From Zygotorulaspora mrakii (lineage: Eukaryota > Ascomycota > Saccharomycetes > Saccharomycetales > Saccharomycetaceae), in NCBI RefSeq assembly GCF_013402915.1, contig NC_050719.1, positions 1,302,001 to 1,366,000 on the forward strand: a stretch of DNA of 64,000 nucleotides, given 5' to 3'. The position numbers and the translations under genes are program-made. Numbering within the stretch: position 1 is the stretch's first letter; every line of letters begins with the position of its first letter. This document shows positions 1-11,021 of the stretch, piece after piece. Under the pieces are notes generated by a model. That model worked only from the letters and a program-made list of their open reading frames with translations, ran no database searches and was not told where the DNA came from.

Positions 1-1
1 G

Positions 2-1480
2 TCGCATTACGCGAATAGATCACCAATGTACTCTCCCTTGGACTATTCTCAACCGATATTCCCACCTAATGGATACACGAATCTTCATCAGTTTAGGAAT
101 TCAAGCGGCGGAGATGCTGCTGTGGTTTGCGAATATGAAGCTAACTATCCATTGTTCGCCGTAGATTGGAGTTTAGGGGATTACGTTTGTTTTGGATCGT
201 ATCTGGAAGGGAACAAAAACAGGCTACAAGTTATAAAAACAGATGATTTGTTGACATGGGATAAAGTTGCGGAATGCAGTGTTACATTTCCAGTAAGCAA
301 TATACAATGGCAGCCCGGTGGAACGCATTCCAGTAAGTTTGCAACATGCTCGGATTCTTTGCGGATATGGAACATGAATGAAGAGGATAACACGCTACAA
401 GAACGAATTAATTTATCAGTCTGTAAATACAACAAACAGCAGAATGTCAATGCGGTGGCAGCAGCAAGTACAACGTCTGCTACCGGAGCACCATCGACAT
501 CTACATCAGCATTAAAGTCATCGCCGAAAAATTCAAATATTAATGATTCCCAAGGAACTACTGCTGGACATTTAAGTTTGCTGGGTGAACTTCCGCCAAT
601 AACATCGTTTCACTGGAACCCGATAGATACCAATCTTTTAATTTCATGTTCTATAGACACTACCTGTATCGTATGGGATCTGCAAAGCAGCACGTACGTC
701 AAAACACAACTGATTGCACATGACAGTGAAGTATTCGACGTACGATTCCTCACGCAATCCACACAATTATTTGCTAGTTGCGGTGGTGATGGCAGTGTGA
801 GAGTGTTTGATCTCAGATGCCTTGCGCATAGCACGATTATTTACGAACCAAATGCCCCCCTCGAAAACTCACAATCTAATGTCAGCTCGGAGTCGGTGGG
901 TGCTATCGCATCGGTTCATCAAGGCGCAGATTACGATAATTCTTCCAAGGCGCTTTTACGCTTAGAACCATCACCATTTGATCCGAACGTAATTGCAACT
1001 TTTGCGCTGGATTCGCAGTCCATTCTAATCCTCGATATGAGAAACCCCGGCTCCCCGATCCTCACACTACAGGGTCACAACGCAGCGGTGAATCAAATCA
1101 AATGGCACCCCACAAGAAGAAATGTTATCATATCCTGCAGTGATGATTGTCAAGTACTATATTGGGACCTCCATCAATGGCTAGATTCCGTGGCAGATTC
1201 CAACAGCAACACTGAAAACCCTGAAACAGCAGTAACGAAATCTCCCGCAAAGTCTCCCTTCTCTAATTCAAACTCATCTTCAATAACAGGGCTGTCAAGC
1301 GACAATGCGGACCCGGCAGTATCCAAGTGGAGTACCAAGAACAACTCACAATGGCTCGATACGCCAGCCATGTACTACGCCAATAAGGGTCAAGAAATAA
1401 ATAACATTATCTGGAGACCACAAGGCGGCGAGTGGCTCGGTGCAATAAGTGCCAAACGATTTCAGAACATCAGAATCTAG
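2..1480 (+). CDS. WD40-repeat protein, DCAF7/AN11 family (YPL247C-like), 5' end probably outside window
   Basis: This is a seven-bladed WD40 scaffold of the DCAF7/AN11 type, which binds kinases and ubiquitin-ligase components in animals and plants; the yeast role is poorly known. Counting from the first ATG in the window (position 26), WD-like units are visible near residues 90-117, 191-218, 229-263, 310-340, 347-381 and 455-484. Family-typical strings include VKTQLIAHDSEVFDVRF and GGDGSVRVFDLR. A Ser/Ala/Thr-rich insert lies at about 140-180 and another low-complexity insert at about 390-440. The frame is open with no stop to the left edge, and S. cerevisiae YPL247C is somewhat longer (about 523 residues against 484), so the true start is probably upstream. 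It reads in tandem with GCV2, as YPL247C would in the ancestral order. Family assignment is firm; cellular function is not. Confidence 0.9.
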   Translation, partial: SHYANRSPMYSPLDYSQPIFPPNGYTNLHQFRNSSGGDAAVVCEYEANYPLFAVDWSLGDYVCFGSYLEGNKNRLQVIKTDDLLTWDKVAECSVTFPVSNIQWQPGGTHSSKFATCSDSLRIWNMNEEDNTLQERINLSVCKYNKQQNVNAVAAASTTSATGAPSTSTSALKSSPKNSNINDSQGTTAGHLSLLGELPPITSFHWNPIDTNLLISCSIDTTCIVWDLQSSTYVKTQLIAHDSEVFDVRFLTQSTQLFASCGGDGSVRVFDLRCLAHSTIIYEPNAPLENSQSNVSSESVGAIASVHQGADYDNSSKALLRLEPSPFDPNVIATFALDSQSILILDMRNPGSPILTLQGHNAAVNQIKWHPTRRNVIISCSDDCQVLYWDLHQWLDSVADSNSNTENPETAVTKSPAKSPFSNSNSSSITGLSSDNADPAVSKWSTKNNSQWLDTPAMYYANKGQEINNIIWRPQGGEWLGAISAKRFQNIRI

Positions 1481-2125
1481 TTTCCCTCAAACAATAACAC
1501 CTGTTCCTTCAATGCACTACTTCGATGAGAATACATATTAACATATACATCTAAAACTATCAAGCATCCATCCAACTGTCAACCAACGGCCTGACGATCA
1601 ATCAACGATCAACGAACGACTATTTACGTGCTCTTGGCCTCTCTGAGTCTTGACGCATGCACACAATCTTCTTATTGACTTCTTAAGCTATGTTTATCAC
1701 CAAATCGCTCAAATTATGGCTACTTCTTGTTGTTCTCCGGTATTGACTTCTTTCAGTGAGATTCTGACTTCTTGACTGCATCGGAGGTAAAATAACTTTT
1801 ATCGTAAGCATGCGATGAGATAGGCCATGTTACCGAAGCGTAGAAGTCAGAATTGTCTATGGTTTGATAAGAACTATCACATGAGATCACTCTTCTCGAA
1901 TAATGAATGCTGACGAGAATGGAGCCTGGCGATTTATACACTTGTATTTAAGTGCAAGGAAACCAATAATTTAGGCTGTTACCTAGAATCATCGTTTCCT
2001 AGTGCACAAAGAGTTGACCGTACTCGATTTTTGAATCAGTTTCTGCGTGCAGATAAGGCTTTTGGAGTCATTTGGAGTTATTTGGAACCATTTGGAGAAC
2101 TATAAGATTAGCTGATTCGGAAATA
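1481..2125 (+). promoter_or_regulatory. GCV2 upstream region with a five-copy CTTCTT cluster
   Basis: This spacer between the WD40 gene and GCV2 has no credible gene. CTTCTT occurs at 1668-1673, 1679-1684, 1723-1728, 1747-1752 and 1768-1773, all on the coding strand and 353-458 bases before the GCV2 ATG. CTTCTT is the core of the glycine regulatory region described for the S. cerevisiae GCV genes, so this cluster is a good candidate for the glycine/folate response element. The rest of the spacer shows nothing recognisable. Confidence 0.6.
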
Positions 2126-5100
2126 ATGCTGAGATCACAAGTGTCCTCAGTGTTGCGTAAAGCCTCGTTTCCCGGAAGGCTATCTCGGCGGGTGTTTCGC
2201 CAAACACAGCTGCTCCATACTACGAGAGCTTATTGTGGCCCACAAGTTGCGATTGTGAACTCTCTACAATATGAAAAGATCTATAGACCTGATCCAAAAA
2301 TGCTAGATCGTCCCTTGGATTCCTTTGCAAGACGCCATCTCGGACCTAGCCCAAAGAACGTTGCGTATATGTTGAAAACCATGGGTTACGAAGATTTAGA
2401 CGGGTTTGTTAATTCTCTGGTGCCACCTGATATTTTGAAGAAGAGGCCCTTGCTATTGGAAGCGCCAGCCGAGGGGTTTGGTGAGCAGGAAATGTTGGAA
2501 CATATGGAACAGATCGCGAATAAAAATAAGTATAAAGTCAAAAATTTAATCGGGAAAGGTTATTATGGTACGATTCTTCCTCCAGTAATCCAAAGGAATT
2601 TATTAGAGAGCCCAGAGTGGTACACTTCGTATACTCCATATCAACCGGAAATATCCCAAGGCAGATTAGAATCTTTATTGAACTTTCAAACTGTGATCTC
2701 TGATCTGACCGGTCTGCCTGTTGCCAACGCATCTCTGTTGGATGAAGGTACGGCAGCAGGTGAGGCCATGCTGCTTTCATATAATCTGTCTAGAAGGAAG
2801 AAGACCAAGTATGTGATTGATTCCAGGGTTCACCCGCAAACAAAGAGTGTGCTACTTACAAGAGCACATCCATTCGATATCGAACTGATAGAAATTGATA
2901 CATCCCATGTTGAGAACGCCCTTGAAGTATTAAAGGATCCCAAGGTCGCAGGGTGTTTGGTGCAGTATCCTGCTACTGATGGTTCAATACTTTCTGGTGA
3001 AGTTCTATCAAGTTTTGCTGAAGTTTTACATGCCAACAAAGGGTTGTTTTCTGTCGCTTCTGATTTGATGGCCTTGACTTTACTGAAACCACCTGCAGAT
3101 TTTGGAGCTGATATTGTTTTAGGATCTTCTCAGAGATTTGGTGTTCCAATGGGGTTCGGCGGACCGCATGCAGCATTCTTTTCTGTTGTCGAGAAATTAA
3201 ACAGAAAGATTCCAGGAAGAATTGTCGGAGTTTCGAAAGATCGTTTGAATAAGCCAGCTTTGCGTTTGGCTTTACAAACAAGAGAACAGCATATCAAGCG
3301 TGATAAGGCCACATCAAATATTTGCACAGCACAAGCGTTATTAGCGAATGTCGCTGCAAATTATTGTGTTTATCATGGGCCCGAGGGTTTAAAAGATATT
3401 GCAGAGAGAATTTATGGCATGACAACAATTTTGGCAAACGCCATTCAATCTAAATTTTCGAAGTTTTCTATAAGTAACAAAAATTGGTTTGACACGTTGA
3501 CTATTGATTTGAATGGTAACTCCTCATCTAAAGCAATTTTGAACAAAGCACTAGAGAAATATAACATGAATCTGTTTGCTGTTGATGAAAATATTGTATC
3601 GTTATCGCTAGATGAAACAACTACGAGAGAAGATTTAGTAAATCTGGTAAAAATATTCACAGACTCTTCCGATGTTACCAAGTTCATATCGGAGGGAAAT
3701 GAATTTCCTGTATTTCCTAAGCAATATGCTCGTTTTGACAAGATTTTGACCGATCCAGTCTTCAATACGCATCACAGCGAAACCGCTATGCTAAGATATT
3801 TACACCGGTTGCAATCTCGTGACTTATCATTGGCAAACTCTATGATTCCCCTGGGTTCTTGTACAATGAAGTTGAATTCTACTGTGGAAATGATGCCTAT
3901 TACTTGGCCTCAATTTGGAAATATTCATCCTTTTCAGCCTGTGGATCAAGTCGAAGGATATAAAGAATTACTGTCTTCATTAGAGAGGGATTTATGTACA
4001 ATTACTGGGTTTGATGGAATTTCGCTTCAGCCAAACTCTGGTGCACAAGGTGAATACACTGGTTTGAGGGTTATTAGATCTTATTTGGAAAGTAAAGGTG
4101 AATCACATCGTGATGTATGTTTAATTCCTGTATCTGCACATGGAACTAATCCGGCATCCGCTGCTATGTGTGGCATGAAAGTGGTACCTGTGAACTGCCT
4201 AACTGATGGTTCGCTAGATCTATCTGATTTGAAGCTCCAGGCTGACAAGTATAAGGACAATCTTGCTGCGGTTATGATTACTTATCCTTCTACCTATGGT
4301 TTATTTGAGCCAGGTATACAAAATGCTTTCAAAGTCATCCATGAAAATGGTGGTCAAGTTTATTTGGACGGTGCTAATATGAATGCACAGGTCGGGCTGA
4401 CTTCGCCGGGAGATTTGGGGGCAGATGTCTGTCATTTGAATCTACACAAGACTTTCTCCATTCCTCATGGCGGTGGAGGTCCTGCAGGTGCTCCAATTGG
4501 TGTGAAATCTCATTTAATTCCACATCTACCAAAGCATGATGTTGTTGATATTGTTACGGCTGTCAAGAGTGAATATTCAATTGACTCTGTGGGATCTGCT
4601 CCTTATGGTAATCCTTTAGTTTTACCAATCTCATATGCATACATCAAAATGATGGGCCGTGAAGGTTTGCCCTTTTCCAGTGTTATAGCCATGCTAAATG
4701 CTAACTATATGATGACAAGGTTGAAAAATCATTACAACATTCTTTTCATTTCGCAAGAGAGCAAAAACAGGCATTGTGCTCATGAGTTTATTATAGATTT
4801 AAGGGAATATAAAAAGAAGGGTGTTGAAGCGATTGATGTTGCCAAAAGATTGCAAGACTACGGATTTCATGCGCCAACATTAGCATTCCCAGTTCCCGGG
4901 ACTCTAATGGTCGAGCCTACAGAATCAGAGAATTTAGAAGAATTGGATAGATTTGTTGATTCGATGATTGCAATCAAAGGGGAAATTGAAGCCTTCATTG
5001 CAGGGGAACCAAAGGGTCAGGTATTAAAAAACGCACCACATTCCTTAGAGGACTTGGTTTCAGAAGATTGGTCTGCCAGAGGGTATACCCGTGAGGAAGC

Positions 5101-5233
5101 TGCCTTTCCTTTAGCATTTCTTAAAAACAATAAATTCTGGCCTCCGGTAGCAAGGCTAGATGATGCATATGGGGACATGAATTTGATGTGTACATGTCCT
5201 TCTGTACTTGAGGTCGCGAATGATGACGCGTAA
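2126..5233 (+). CDS. GCV2: Glycine decarboxylase P subunit, mitochondrial
   Basis: This is the pyridoxal-phosphate P-protein of the mitochondrial glycine cleavage complex. It decarboxylates glycine and passes the aminomethyl group to the lipoyl H-protein. The ATG at 2126 gives 1035 residues, nearly the length of S. cerevisiae Gcv2 (1034). In-frame codons upstream to 2072 contain no earlier ATG. The first 40 residues ([17 protein letters not shown]...) are Arg-rich and lack acidic residues, as in a mitochondrial presequence. The PLP-binding lysine is K775 in [17 protein letters not shown]. The N-terminal half holds the [14 protein letters not shown] and [20 protein letters not shown] blocks typical of the family. 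The protein is intact and convergent with SGS1. The CTTCTT cluster upstream suggests glycine-responsive control. Confidence 0.98.
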   Translation: MLRSQVSSVLRKASFPGRLSRRVFRQTQLLHTTRAYCGPQVAIVNSLQYEKIYRPDPKMLDRPLDSFARRHLGPSPKNVAYMLKTMGYEDLDGFVNSLVPPDILKKRPLLLEAPAEGFGEQEMLEHMEQIANKNKYKVKNLIGKGYYGTILPPVIQRNLLESPEWYTSYTPYQPEISQGRLESLLNFQTVISDLTGLPVANASLLDEGTAAGEAMLLSYNLSRRKKTKYVIDSRVHPQTKSVLLTRAHPFDIELIEIDTSHVENALEVLKDPKVAGCLVQYPATDGSILSGEVLSSFAEVLHANKGLFSVASDLMALTLLKPPADFGADIVLGSSQRFGVPMGFGGPHAAFFSVVEKLNRKIPGRIVGVSKDRLNKPALRLALQTREQHIKRDKATSNICTAQALLANVAANYCVYHGPEGLKDIAERIYGMTTILANAIQSKFSKFSISNKNWFDTLTIDLNGNSSSKAILNKALEKYNMNLFAVDENIVSLSLDETTTREDLVNLVKIFTDSSDVTKFISEGNEFPVFPKQYARFDKILTDPVFNTHHSETAMLRYLHRLQSRDLSLANSMIPLGSCTMKLNSTVEMMPITWPQFGNIHPFQPVDQVEGYKELLSSLERDLCTITGFDGISLQPNSGAQGEYTGLRVIRSYLESKGESHRDVCLIPVSAHGTNPASAAMCGMKVVPVNCLTDGSLDLSDLKLQADKYKDNLAAVMITYPSTYGLFEPGIQNAFKVIHENGGQVYLDGANMNAQVGLTSPGDLGADVCHLNLHKTFSIPHGGGGPAGAPIGVKSHLIPHLPKHDVVDIVTAVKSEYSIDSVGSAPYGNPLVLPISYAYIKMMGREGLPFSSVIAMLNANYMMTRLKNHYNILFISQESKNRHCAHEFIIDLREYKKKGVEAIDVAKRLQDYGFHAPTLAFPVPGTLMVEPTESENLEELDRFVDSMIAIKGEIEAFIAGEPKGQVLKNAPHSLEDLVSEDWSARGYTREEAAFPLAFLKNNKFWPPVARLDDAYGDMNLMCTCPSVLEVANDDA

Positions 5234-5546
5234 AAATGCATTGAGCTATAAAGTTGATAAATATATAGATTGTGTAATACCACAAAAATGTAAATTAGTG
5301 CTGAAATTTCGCAATTGTTCTCAGGATTTTTTTGGTGCTGGCCCTGAGGCCGTAATGGTAAAAGCAAAATTAATGGAGAAAGCAAAAGGAGCATGACTTG
5401 CGATCTTTCGTAGTCTTATCTCTTAGGCACAAAAAACTAGTGGAAGCAAAGTTCACTAACTCTCGGTATTCGTGGGTACTGGGTCCCTATATCTTCCCTT
5501 TTGTTGTATTGTCTTCTGTTGCAATGACCGAAAAAGAGCGAAATAT
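5234..5546. other. Convergent spacer between GCV2 and SGS1
   Basis: About 310 bases separate the two converging stop codons. I see only AT-rich 3'-end sequence and short chance open frames; no RNA gene or repeat. Confidence 0.6.
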
Positions 5547-8500
5547 TCAACTTCTCTTCGATGAGTTTCTGCGATAGTTTTTAAAACCGCGCTTTTGATA
5601 AGTCTTCCTTTTGCGGGAGCTTGATAAACTCGAAGATGATGACTCTCCTAAAGATTGACTTGCCCGTATTTGACTGATTATTGCAGCATTGTTTTCTCCC
5701 TCTGTACCATCCATATCAAAAAACCTCGATTTAATGAGATTGGCACTATCGCACACGGTACCGCTTTCTTCACTCAAAACAATGCTACAGCTTTCATTAG
5801 TCGTATTGGCAGATGATTTAATTCTACGCCTCTTTAGGTCTATGATGGCACTCCTAAAATATTTAAACTTGTGACGATGAATATCTGTTGGACCAACTAA
5901 GGCAGCAAATTCCGCTTCGGTCACCGGCAGATTCTTGGCCACCTTTTTCAGCAGTAAATCTGGAAGAAAGTTGGCGGCTGGGGGGTTCATTTGGGTGCCA
6001 GCATTCAGTGATACATCTCTCAGTATTTCGTAAGCATATGCCAACTCGCTCAGCTCCTGTGTTGAATGGTAGTGGATGTCATGACCTAGAGTAATATGCC
6101 TATCGGGATTTTCAAAGTTCTTATTTTGATAAACGTATGTCTGTAAGTTTTCTCTCGCAATCACTGAAGGCCTTTCAGCAATAGTGGCGGCCTTCAAATT
6201 ATCTGACGAATAAACAGCTGTACTGGGACGTGTTGAACTTGAAGAAGCTGATTTAGATCTATTCGCAGCTGCGCTGAATTGCATTTTAATAGCTTCCTTT
6301 CCGGCAAGTAGCCTTTTCGCATTCGGACCCGCTTTAACATAATTGACTGCGAATCCACTATTGTTCATTATGGAGTATTCCTGTAGGATTCGAATAGTTA
6401 CCAAGTGAAAAAAAATCCGTTCAATTTCTGACTTGATCATCCCTTTACCAGCACCATGGAATTTTAGTTCATCATGACCTGCCTGAACAATTTTCGAGCT
6501 TCTTGAACCTTTGAAAATATCCTGGCAATATATTAATGTTACTCGTGTATCTTGTAGAGTTTGGACAAGGTGAACGATCTTTTTGGCCTCATCTGTAACA
6601 TCTCTTTCTTCTGTTACAATGTGAGAGCTATTGCGACAGTTATCGCAGTGCTTATTGCATAGTTTGGCATCAAAATCTTCATTAAAATATGATAAAACTA
6701 ATTTTCTTCTGCAGTCCGTCTCATTATCGCAATATGCCATGACTTGCTGCAGTTTGTTGAGATGCTTCTCTTTGTTTTCTCTATCCAGATTCTTGTCCTT
6801 CTGAATCATTGTTTGCATAGATCGAATATCTTTGAATGAAAAATATGCAATACAGTACGAGTATTTTCCATCTCTTCCGGCTCTTCCTGTTTCTTGATAA
6901 TAGCCTTCGAGCGTGCGTGGTACCGTGAAATGATAAACAAATCTAACATCAGGTTTGTCGATACCCATACCAAATGCAACGGTAGCGCAGATAACTTGTA
7001 GCATATCTGACTGCCACGCCTTTTGAACCCTAAGCCTATCTTCGGGCTCCATGCCTGCATGGTAAAAATCGCATTTAATGCCACTTCGTTGCATCTGCGC
7101 CGCGGTCTGTTCACAGGATCTCTTCGAATGACAATAGATAATGCCGGTCTGATTCTTGAATCGAGTTTTTATGTCATTACAGATTTCAAATACCGAGTTT
7201 TTATTCTTTTTTAGGACCTCATAAAATAAATTCGTTCTATTGAAACTTTGTTTCAGAAACACAGGTTCTTTAAGTTCTAGGTTATGAACGATATCCATCC
7301 TAACTTGTTCGCTGGCAGTTGCAGTCAGAGCGATCATCGGTACGTCAGGGTATTCTCTTTTGAAGTACTTAAGTTCTTTGTAATCTGGCCTAAAATCATG
7401 ACCCCAATTAGAAACACAATGTGCCTCATCGACTACAATACGGGCAAGTTTGCCATCGTTGTATAGTTTACTTATCCCCCGCTTACACTGCTCTGAAGCA
7501 CTGATCATTTCTGGAGATATGTAAATCAAATCTAGAAATCCATGAAGAAATAAATTGAAAGTTTGCCGCCTTTGCTCTCCTGTTCCTCTAGAGCTGAACA
7601 TACTTGCCTTGATGTTATTATTTAGTAAGTGTTCAACTTGGTCTTGCATCAGCGAAATTAGTGGCGATATAACAATGGTTGTCCCGTGCGTCTTTCCTGA
7701 TTTCACAATTGCCGGCAATTGATAGCATAAGGATTTACCACCACCTGTGGGCATGAGAACGAATACGTCTTTTCCGGATAAGGTCGCGTTTATGGCTTCC
7801 ACTTGATTGGGCCTAAATCCCGGTAACTTAAATATCTCTTTTAGTCTATATTCTACCTCCGCAGACCAAGGATACCTCTCACTTTTGGCTGTCGGTTGAT
7901 CACGCTTGTTTAATAAGTCTGCCAAGGAAAAGTCGTCGTCTAGATCATCTTCAACATCCGTATGTTTTGCCAACGATGAATGCTCCTTTTTAATCAAAGG
8001 TCGGAATCTGGCCGAATCTTCTTCTAGTTTCCTTTCATTGATTATTTTCAAATCGTCGTCAAGCTCCTTGATATTAGCAATCTCTGGCCCGTTTTCTCTC
8101 TCCTCATCAAACAATTCTAAATCGATGTCTGAAAATGAAAGACTACTGTCATTTTCCTGATCAGTAGCTATCATCTCTACATCTGAGTGGGACATACAAA
8201 ATTTTTTTACAAACGGTGTACCATCACCGGATGGAGAGTTAAGGTTCTCTTCTTTTGTGTCTTCTTCAAGAAGGTCAATATGTTCGACATTAGGGACTTC
8301 ATGACGAGCTGAATTTATCGGAGATGACAGTATGATTTCGATTGAATCTTTTCTCGTAAAATTTTGGTCTCGGCCAATAGCCGCCGTATGATCTCTTGAA
8401 GCATCCTCTTCACTCTGTGTGTAATCATGGTCTGAAGTATTTTCTATTCTATCCTGAACAATGAAGTCATAATCACTTTGATGTGTTGCCTCATCTGTAA

Positions 8501-9635
8501 TCTCTTCTCTTGTGGACATATAGTCTGACATATTATCCTCTTCCGCCTCCATGGTAACATCACTTTCGCTTGCTGTACCTTTGACTTCATTGGTACCCAT
8601 TACATAGTCAAAAGGATCACCTCTCTCTGGAATACGATAATTTATTGGCCTTCTGTTTCTTAAATTCCTGGAACCATTATTCTCCTCTTTTTCTTGATTA
8701 TCCGAAAGATCTTCCTTTTGGCTCAGTGGAGTCATCGTTTGTGTGGCACGCAGAGTTCTTTGGGATATTATGACGGGTGCATCGTATGCTGTATCGTGGT
8801 CTTCCTCGTCCAGGACTTGAAGTAAATCGTGGTGATGGCCTGCATCAACATCCAATCGTTCGCCATTTGGTATTGTTATGTCGATTTCAGATGGACTCGG
8901 AAGGATGCTTGAACTACTGGCTATTGTATTATAGGTACTTGTATTTTTCTCGGAAGTGGCAACTTCATCATGAGTAGAACTCACATTGATAATTTTAGCT
9001 GAGGCAGCTTTGCGGTCATTAGACAGGGTAGCTAGCGCAGACTGTATCTGAGAAAGTTGTGGATGTATCTCATTTGCTAACTTTACTCTTTTTGCATCTT
9101 CAGAAAGTGAGGTTGAGTCGATAATTTGACATTTCTGTGTGAGAAGCGCACACTTTTGTTCTAAAGCTTCTATAAATGCATTTTGTAGCTCTATCAGTTT
9201 AAAATGAGGCTTTGAGGATATAAGTGAGCTTGATGGTGATGCCCTAGAAGATACTTTAGAAACTTGTGATGGTTTGTCCTCAGCGGCATCGTTTAAAGGA
9301 CGAATGTCATTAGGGATCGGTTGCGGCTTAACAGTGGGGATTGGTACACTCAGTTTAACTTCAGCACATCCGCTCGGTCTCAGAGCCTGGTCGCTCACAA
9401 CACGCTCGTCACTGTGGCCAGTAGAACTTTTGGAGAGATTTTTCGTAATTTTAATGTCGCTGCCAACTAAAGATGCTCCTATCACGACGGCTGGACTCGT
9501 ACACGCTCGTACACGCTTGTTAATAACCTGCGAGTTAATTGTTTTTAACAATAACTCCTGATCCTCCTGGTAACTTCTGGTATCTTGTAACCATTTGTGT
9601 TCTCTTCTGAGGTTATTGGAGGGTTTAGCTACCAT
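5547..9635 (-). CDS. SGS1: RecQ-family DNA helicase Sgs1
   Basis: This is a 3'-5' DNA helicase that works with Top3-Rmi1 to dissolve recombination intermediates and in DNA-end resection. The ATG at 9635 gives 1362 residues and the start MVAKPSNNLRREHKWL, which matches the Top3-binding N-terminus of S. cerevisiae Sgs1; codons further upstream lack an ATG. Motifs in order: a long acidic, Ser-rich N-terminal region; Walker A MPTGGGKSLCYQLPA with K634; DEAH box at 736-739 in VVDEAHCVSNWGHDFRP; motif VI QETGRAGRDG; a RecQ-C-terminal zinc cluster (C...CRRKLVLSYF...CNKHCDNC) at about 965-1005; and an HRDC domain at about 1175-1265 (LLLKKVAKNLPVTEAEFAALVG). The C-terminal tail is basic and Ser-rich. 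It is slightly shorter than the S. cerevisiae protein (1447), mostly in the linker regions. It is divergent from SPG5. Confidence 0.98.
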   Translation of the reverse strand: MVAKPSNNLRREHKWLQDTRSYQEDQELLLKTINSQVINKRVRACTSPAVVIGASLVGSDIKITKNLSKSSTGHSDERVVSDQALRPSGCAEVKLSVPIPTVKPQPIPNDIRPLNDAAEDKPSQVSKVSSRASPSSSLISSKPHFKLIELQNAFIEALEQKCALLTQKCQIIDSTSLSEDAKRVKLANEIHPQLSQIQSALATLSNDRKAASAKIINVSSTHDEVATSEKNTSTYNTIASSSSILPSPSEIDITIPNGERLDVDAGHHHDLLQVLDEEDHDTAYDAPVIISQRTLRATQTMTPLSQKEDLSDNQEKEENNGSRNLRNRRPINYRIPERGDPFDYVMGTNEVKGTASESDVTMEAEEDNMSDYMSTREEITDEATHQSDYDFIVQDRIENTSDHDYTQSEEDASRDHTAAIGRDQNFTRKDSIEIILSSPINSARHEVPNVEHIDLLEEDTKEENLNSPSGDGTPFVKKFCMSHSDVEMIATDQENDSSLSFSDIDLELFDEERENGPEIANIKELDDDLKIINERKLEEDSARFRPLIKKEHSSLAKHTDVEDDLDDDFSLADLLNKRDQPTAKSERYPWSAEVEYRLKEIFKLPGFRPNQVEAINATLSGKDVFVLMPTGGGKSLCYQLPAIVKSGKTHGTTIVISPLISLMQDQVEHLLNNNIKASMFSSRGTGEQRRQTFNLFLHGFLDLIYISPEMISASEQCKRGISKLYNDGKLARIVVDEAHCVSNWGHDFRPDYKELKYFKREYPDVPMIALTATASEQVRMDIVHNLELKEPVFLKQSFNRTNLFYEVLKKNKNSVFEICNDIKTRFKNQTGIIYCHSKRSCEQTAAQMQRSGIKCDFYHAGMEPEDRLRVQKAWQSDMLQVICATVAFGMGIDKPDVRFVYHFTVPRTLEGYYQETGRAGRDGKYSYCIAYFSFKDIRSMQTMIQKDKNLDRENKEKHLNKLQQVMAYCDNETDCRRKLVLSYFNEDFDAKLCNKHCDNCRNSSHIVTEERDVTDEAKKIVHLVQTLQDTRVTLIYCQDIFKGSRSSKIVQAGHDELKFHGAGKGMIKSEIERIFFHLVTIRILQEYSIMNNSGFAVNYVKAGPNAKRLLAGKEAIKMQFSAAANRSKSASSSSTRPSTAVYSSDNLKAATIAERPSVIARENLQTYVYQNKNFENPDRHITLGHDIHYHSTQELSELAYAYEILRDVSLNAGTQMNPPAANFLPDLLLKKVAKNLPVTEAEFAALVGPTDIHRHKFKYFRSAIIDLKRRRIKSSANTTNESCSIVLSEESGTVCDSANLIKSRFFDMDGTEGENNAAIISQIRASQSLGESSSSSLSSSRKRKTYQKRGFKNYRRNSSKRS

Positions 9636-11021
9636 GTTGCTGAATGAGGGTAGCTTCTTCGTAACCACACGAGAAGTGATTCCTATGCAGAATACTAGCT
9701 ACCTTAACAGCTAAGAGTTGAAGCGTATTTTACTTATAATCGTTGCTCCAAATCGATGATCCCGATATTCTCGATGTTTACAATTCTCATTCAGCGCGAT
9801 ACCTCGAAAGTGCACGGCCATATTCAGAAGTCTAGAAACAAGATGCAAGACTTTTGAAGGTAAGAGAAGGAAGCAATATGCAAGCTAAGCCCCATATGCT
9901 TTGTCCAGCTCAATCATTTTCTGTTAAAACCAAAAGACGCTGTAACACTATTGAAATAACTTCCTGCAAAGTCATAGAGCGTTTCGAATGAGCTAGAGAG
10001 AACTTTGGCAAACTAGGAATTTGCAAGCTGCGAGTTTACAATTTTTACATCATTCTATATTTTTATCTCTTGGGATGTCGCCAGTGTTTGAATGACATAT
10101 TTTGCTTTGGTTGCAGGCAAAGGTGATAGCTGTCAAGATTGTGAAATTCACGGCACCATATAAAGTCATCGAACCATAATTTAACGAGACAATAGCAGTC
10201 GGATTGAGTGCCAGAACCACCCGATTTAGCTTCTTGAACTTTTGAAAATATCCATTTATTCCGCTTTCCGGCTCCTTACCTATTACCATCATGGTGTTTG
10301 AGTCTCACAGCCTTTTTCTGGAAGTTCTACCGTACCGCGATCATAGACTCTCACTTTATTTGAGGCTTTACATTACTGTAATCGTATGTTCATTGCTGCT
10401 TTCTCAGGAGTTCAAACCTGGAAGTTCGATCTATCACAAAGAATCGTTAGAACAAGAAATCTTCTTGATGATATTACCACTGCAGACTATCTCTTGTGTT
10501 GAACCTACCGAACTAGTTCGCAGCTATATCTTTATTTTAGGGCAGACTCAGGTCATTGCCATGGATGCTCAGAATTGTCCAAAATATCAATAAAAAAGGC
10601 ATTCCTTCGGGGGAAACCTGGCTGATTCACATGCAGGCCACTTCGTTTCTGTTCCAACAACAGCTACTGGTCCCCAACTACTAAAGTGGTGCCGCAGCCT
10701 ACAACATATTGTACAAGAAGCAAGAAATGAAAAGAAAACGCAAGTGTATTGAGTTTACATTGACATCTCTATAAATCCCAAGCCACATATTGAACGTTAA
10801 TTTAACGAAATAGAATGAACTAAGCAGCCATGGTGAGAGAATAGTTCACATGTATCTTGAATGGCTTTTATATTCTCACGGTCACGTGAAAGACTCTTGT
10901 CAGATCCCCACTTCGTTTCCCGTATCCAAAGGGATAAAATGCTAATCATCCAGATGTTCACAATTCAGTGTGAACCAGGATTATAGACAGAAAAGCCAGA
11001 ATCTCCGTGTTGTATTGGTAA
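9636..11021. other. Long divergent spacer between SGS1 and SPG5
   Basis: This 1.4-kb spacer is unusually long for the window. Two short frames facing away from each other start at about 10291 (80 codons on minus, 100 on plus), but they have no recognisable motifs and look like chance. A CACGTG-containing site lies near 10884. Hairpin-forming sequence at 10590-10706 is listed separately as a possible H/ACA RNA. This interval is also one place where a GAL4 ortholog could have lain in the ancestral order; none is visible. Confidence 0.55.
10590..10706 (+). ncRNA. Candidate H/ACA-like structured RNA (speculative)
   Basis: On the plus strand GGCTG (10620-10624) pairs with CAGCC (10695-10699). CCACTT (10638-10643) pairs with AAGTGG (10684-10689), and a small apical hairpin CTGTT/AACAG lies at 10649-10663. 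The outer stem is followed by T and then ACA at 10701-10703 with three further bases, the geometry of an H/ACA 3' half. Just before it, TTCC/GGAA forms a hairpin around a TTCGGG loop (about 10602-10615), and AT-rich ATAAAA could act as an H box. No convincing 5' hairpin was found, and stems this short occur by chance. The call is low confidence. Confidence 0.2.

Noticed and set aside
2072..2125. Upstream extension of GCV2 by 18 codons
   Set aside because: The extension begins with TTG, has no ATG, and the ATG at 2126 gives the expected length and a clean mitochondrial leader.
9636..9668. Upstream extension of SGS1 by 11 codons
   Set aside because: It would need a GTG start; the ATG at 9635 gives the conserved MVxKPSxNLRREHKWL N-terminus.
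10050..10593. Two short frames (80 and 100 codons) starting back to back at about 10291
   Set aside because: No motifs and no family resemblance; the shared start comes from a CATCATG-type overlap. More likely chance in a long spacer.
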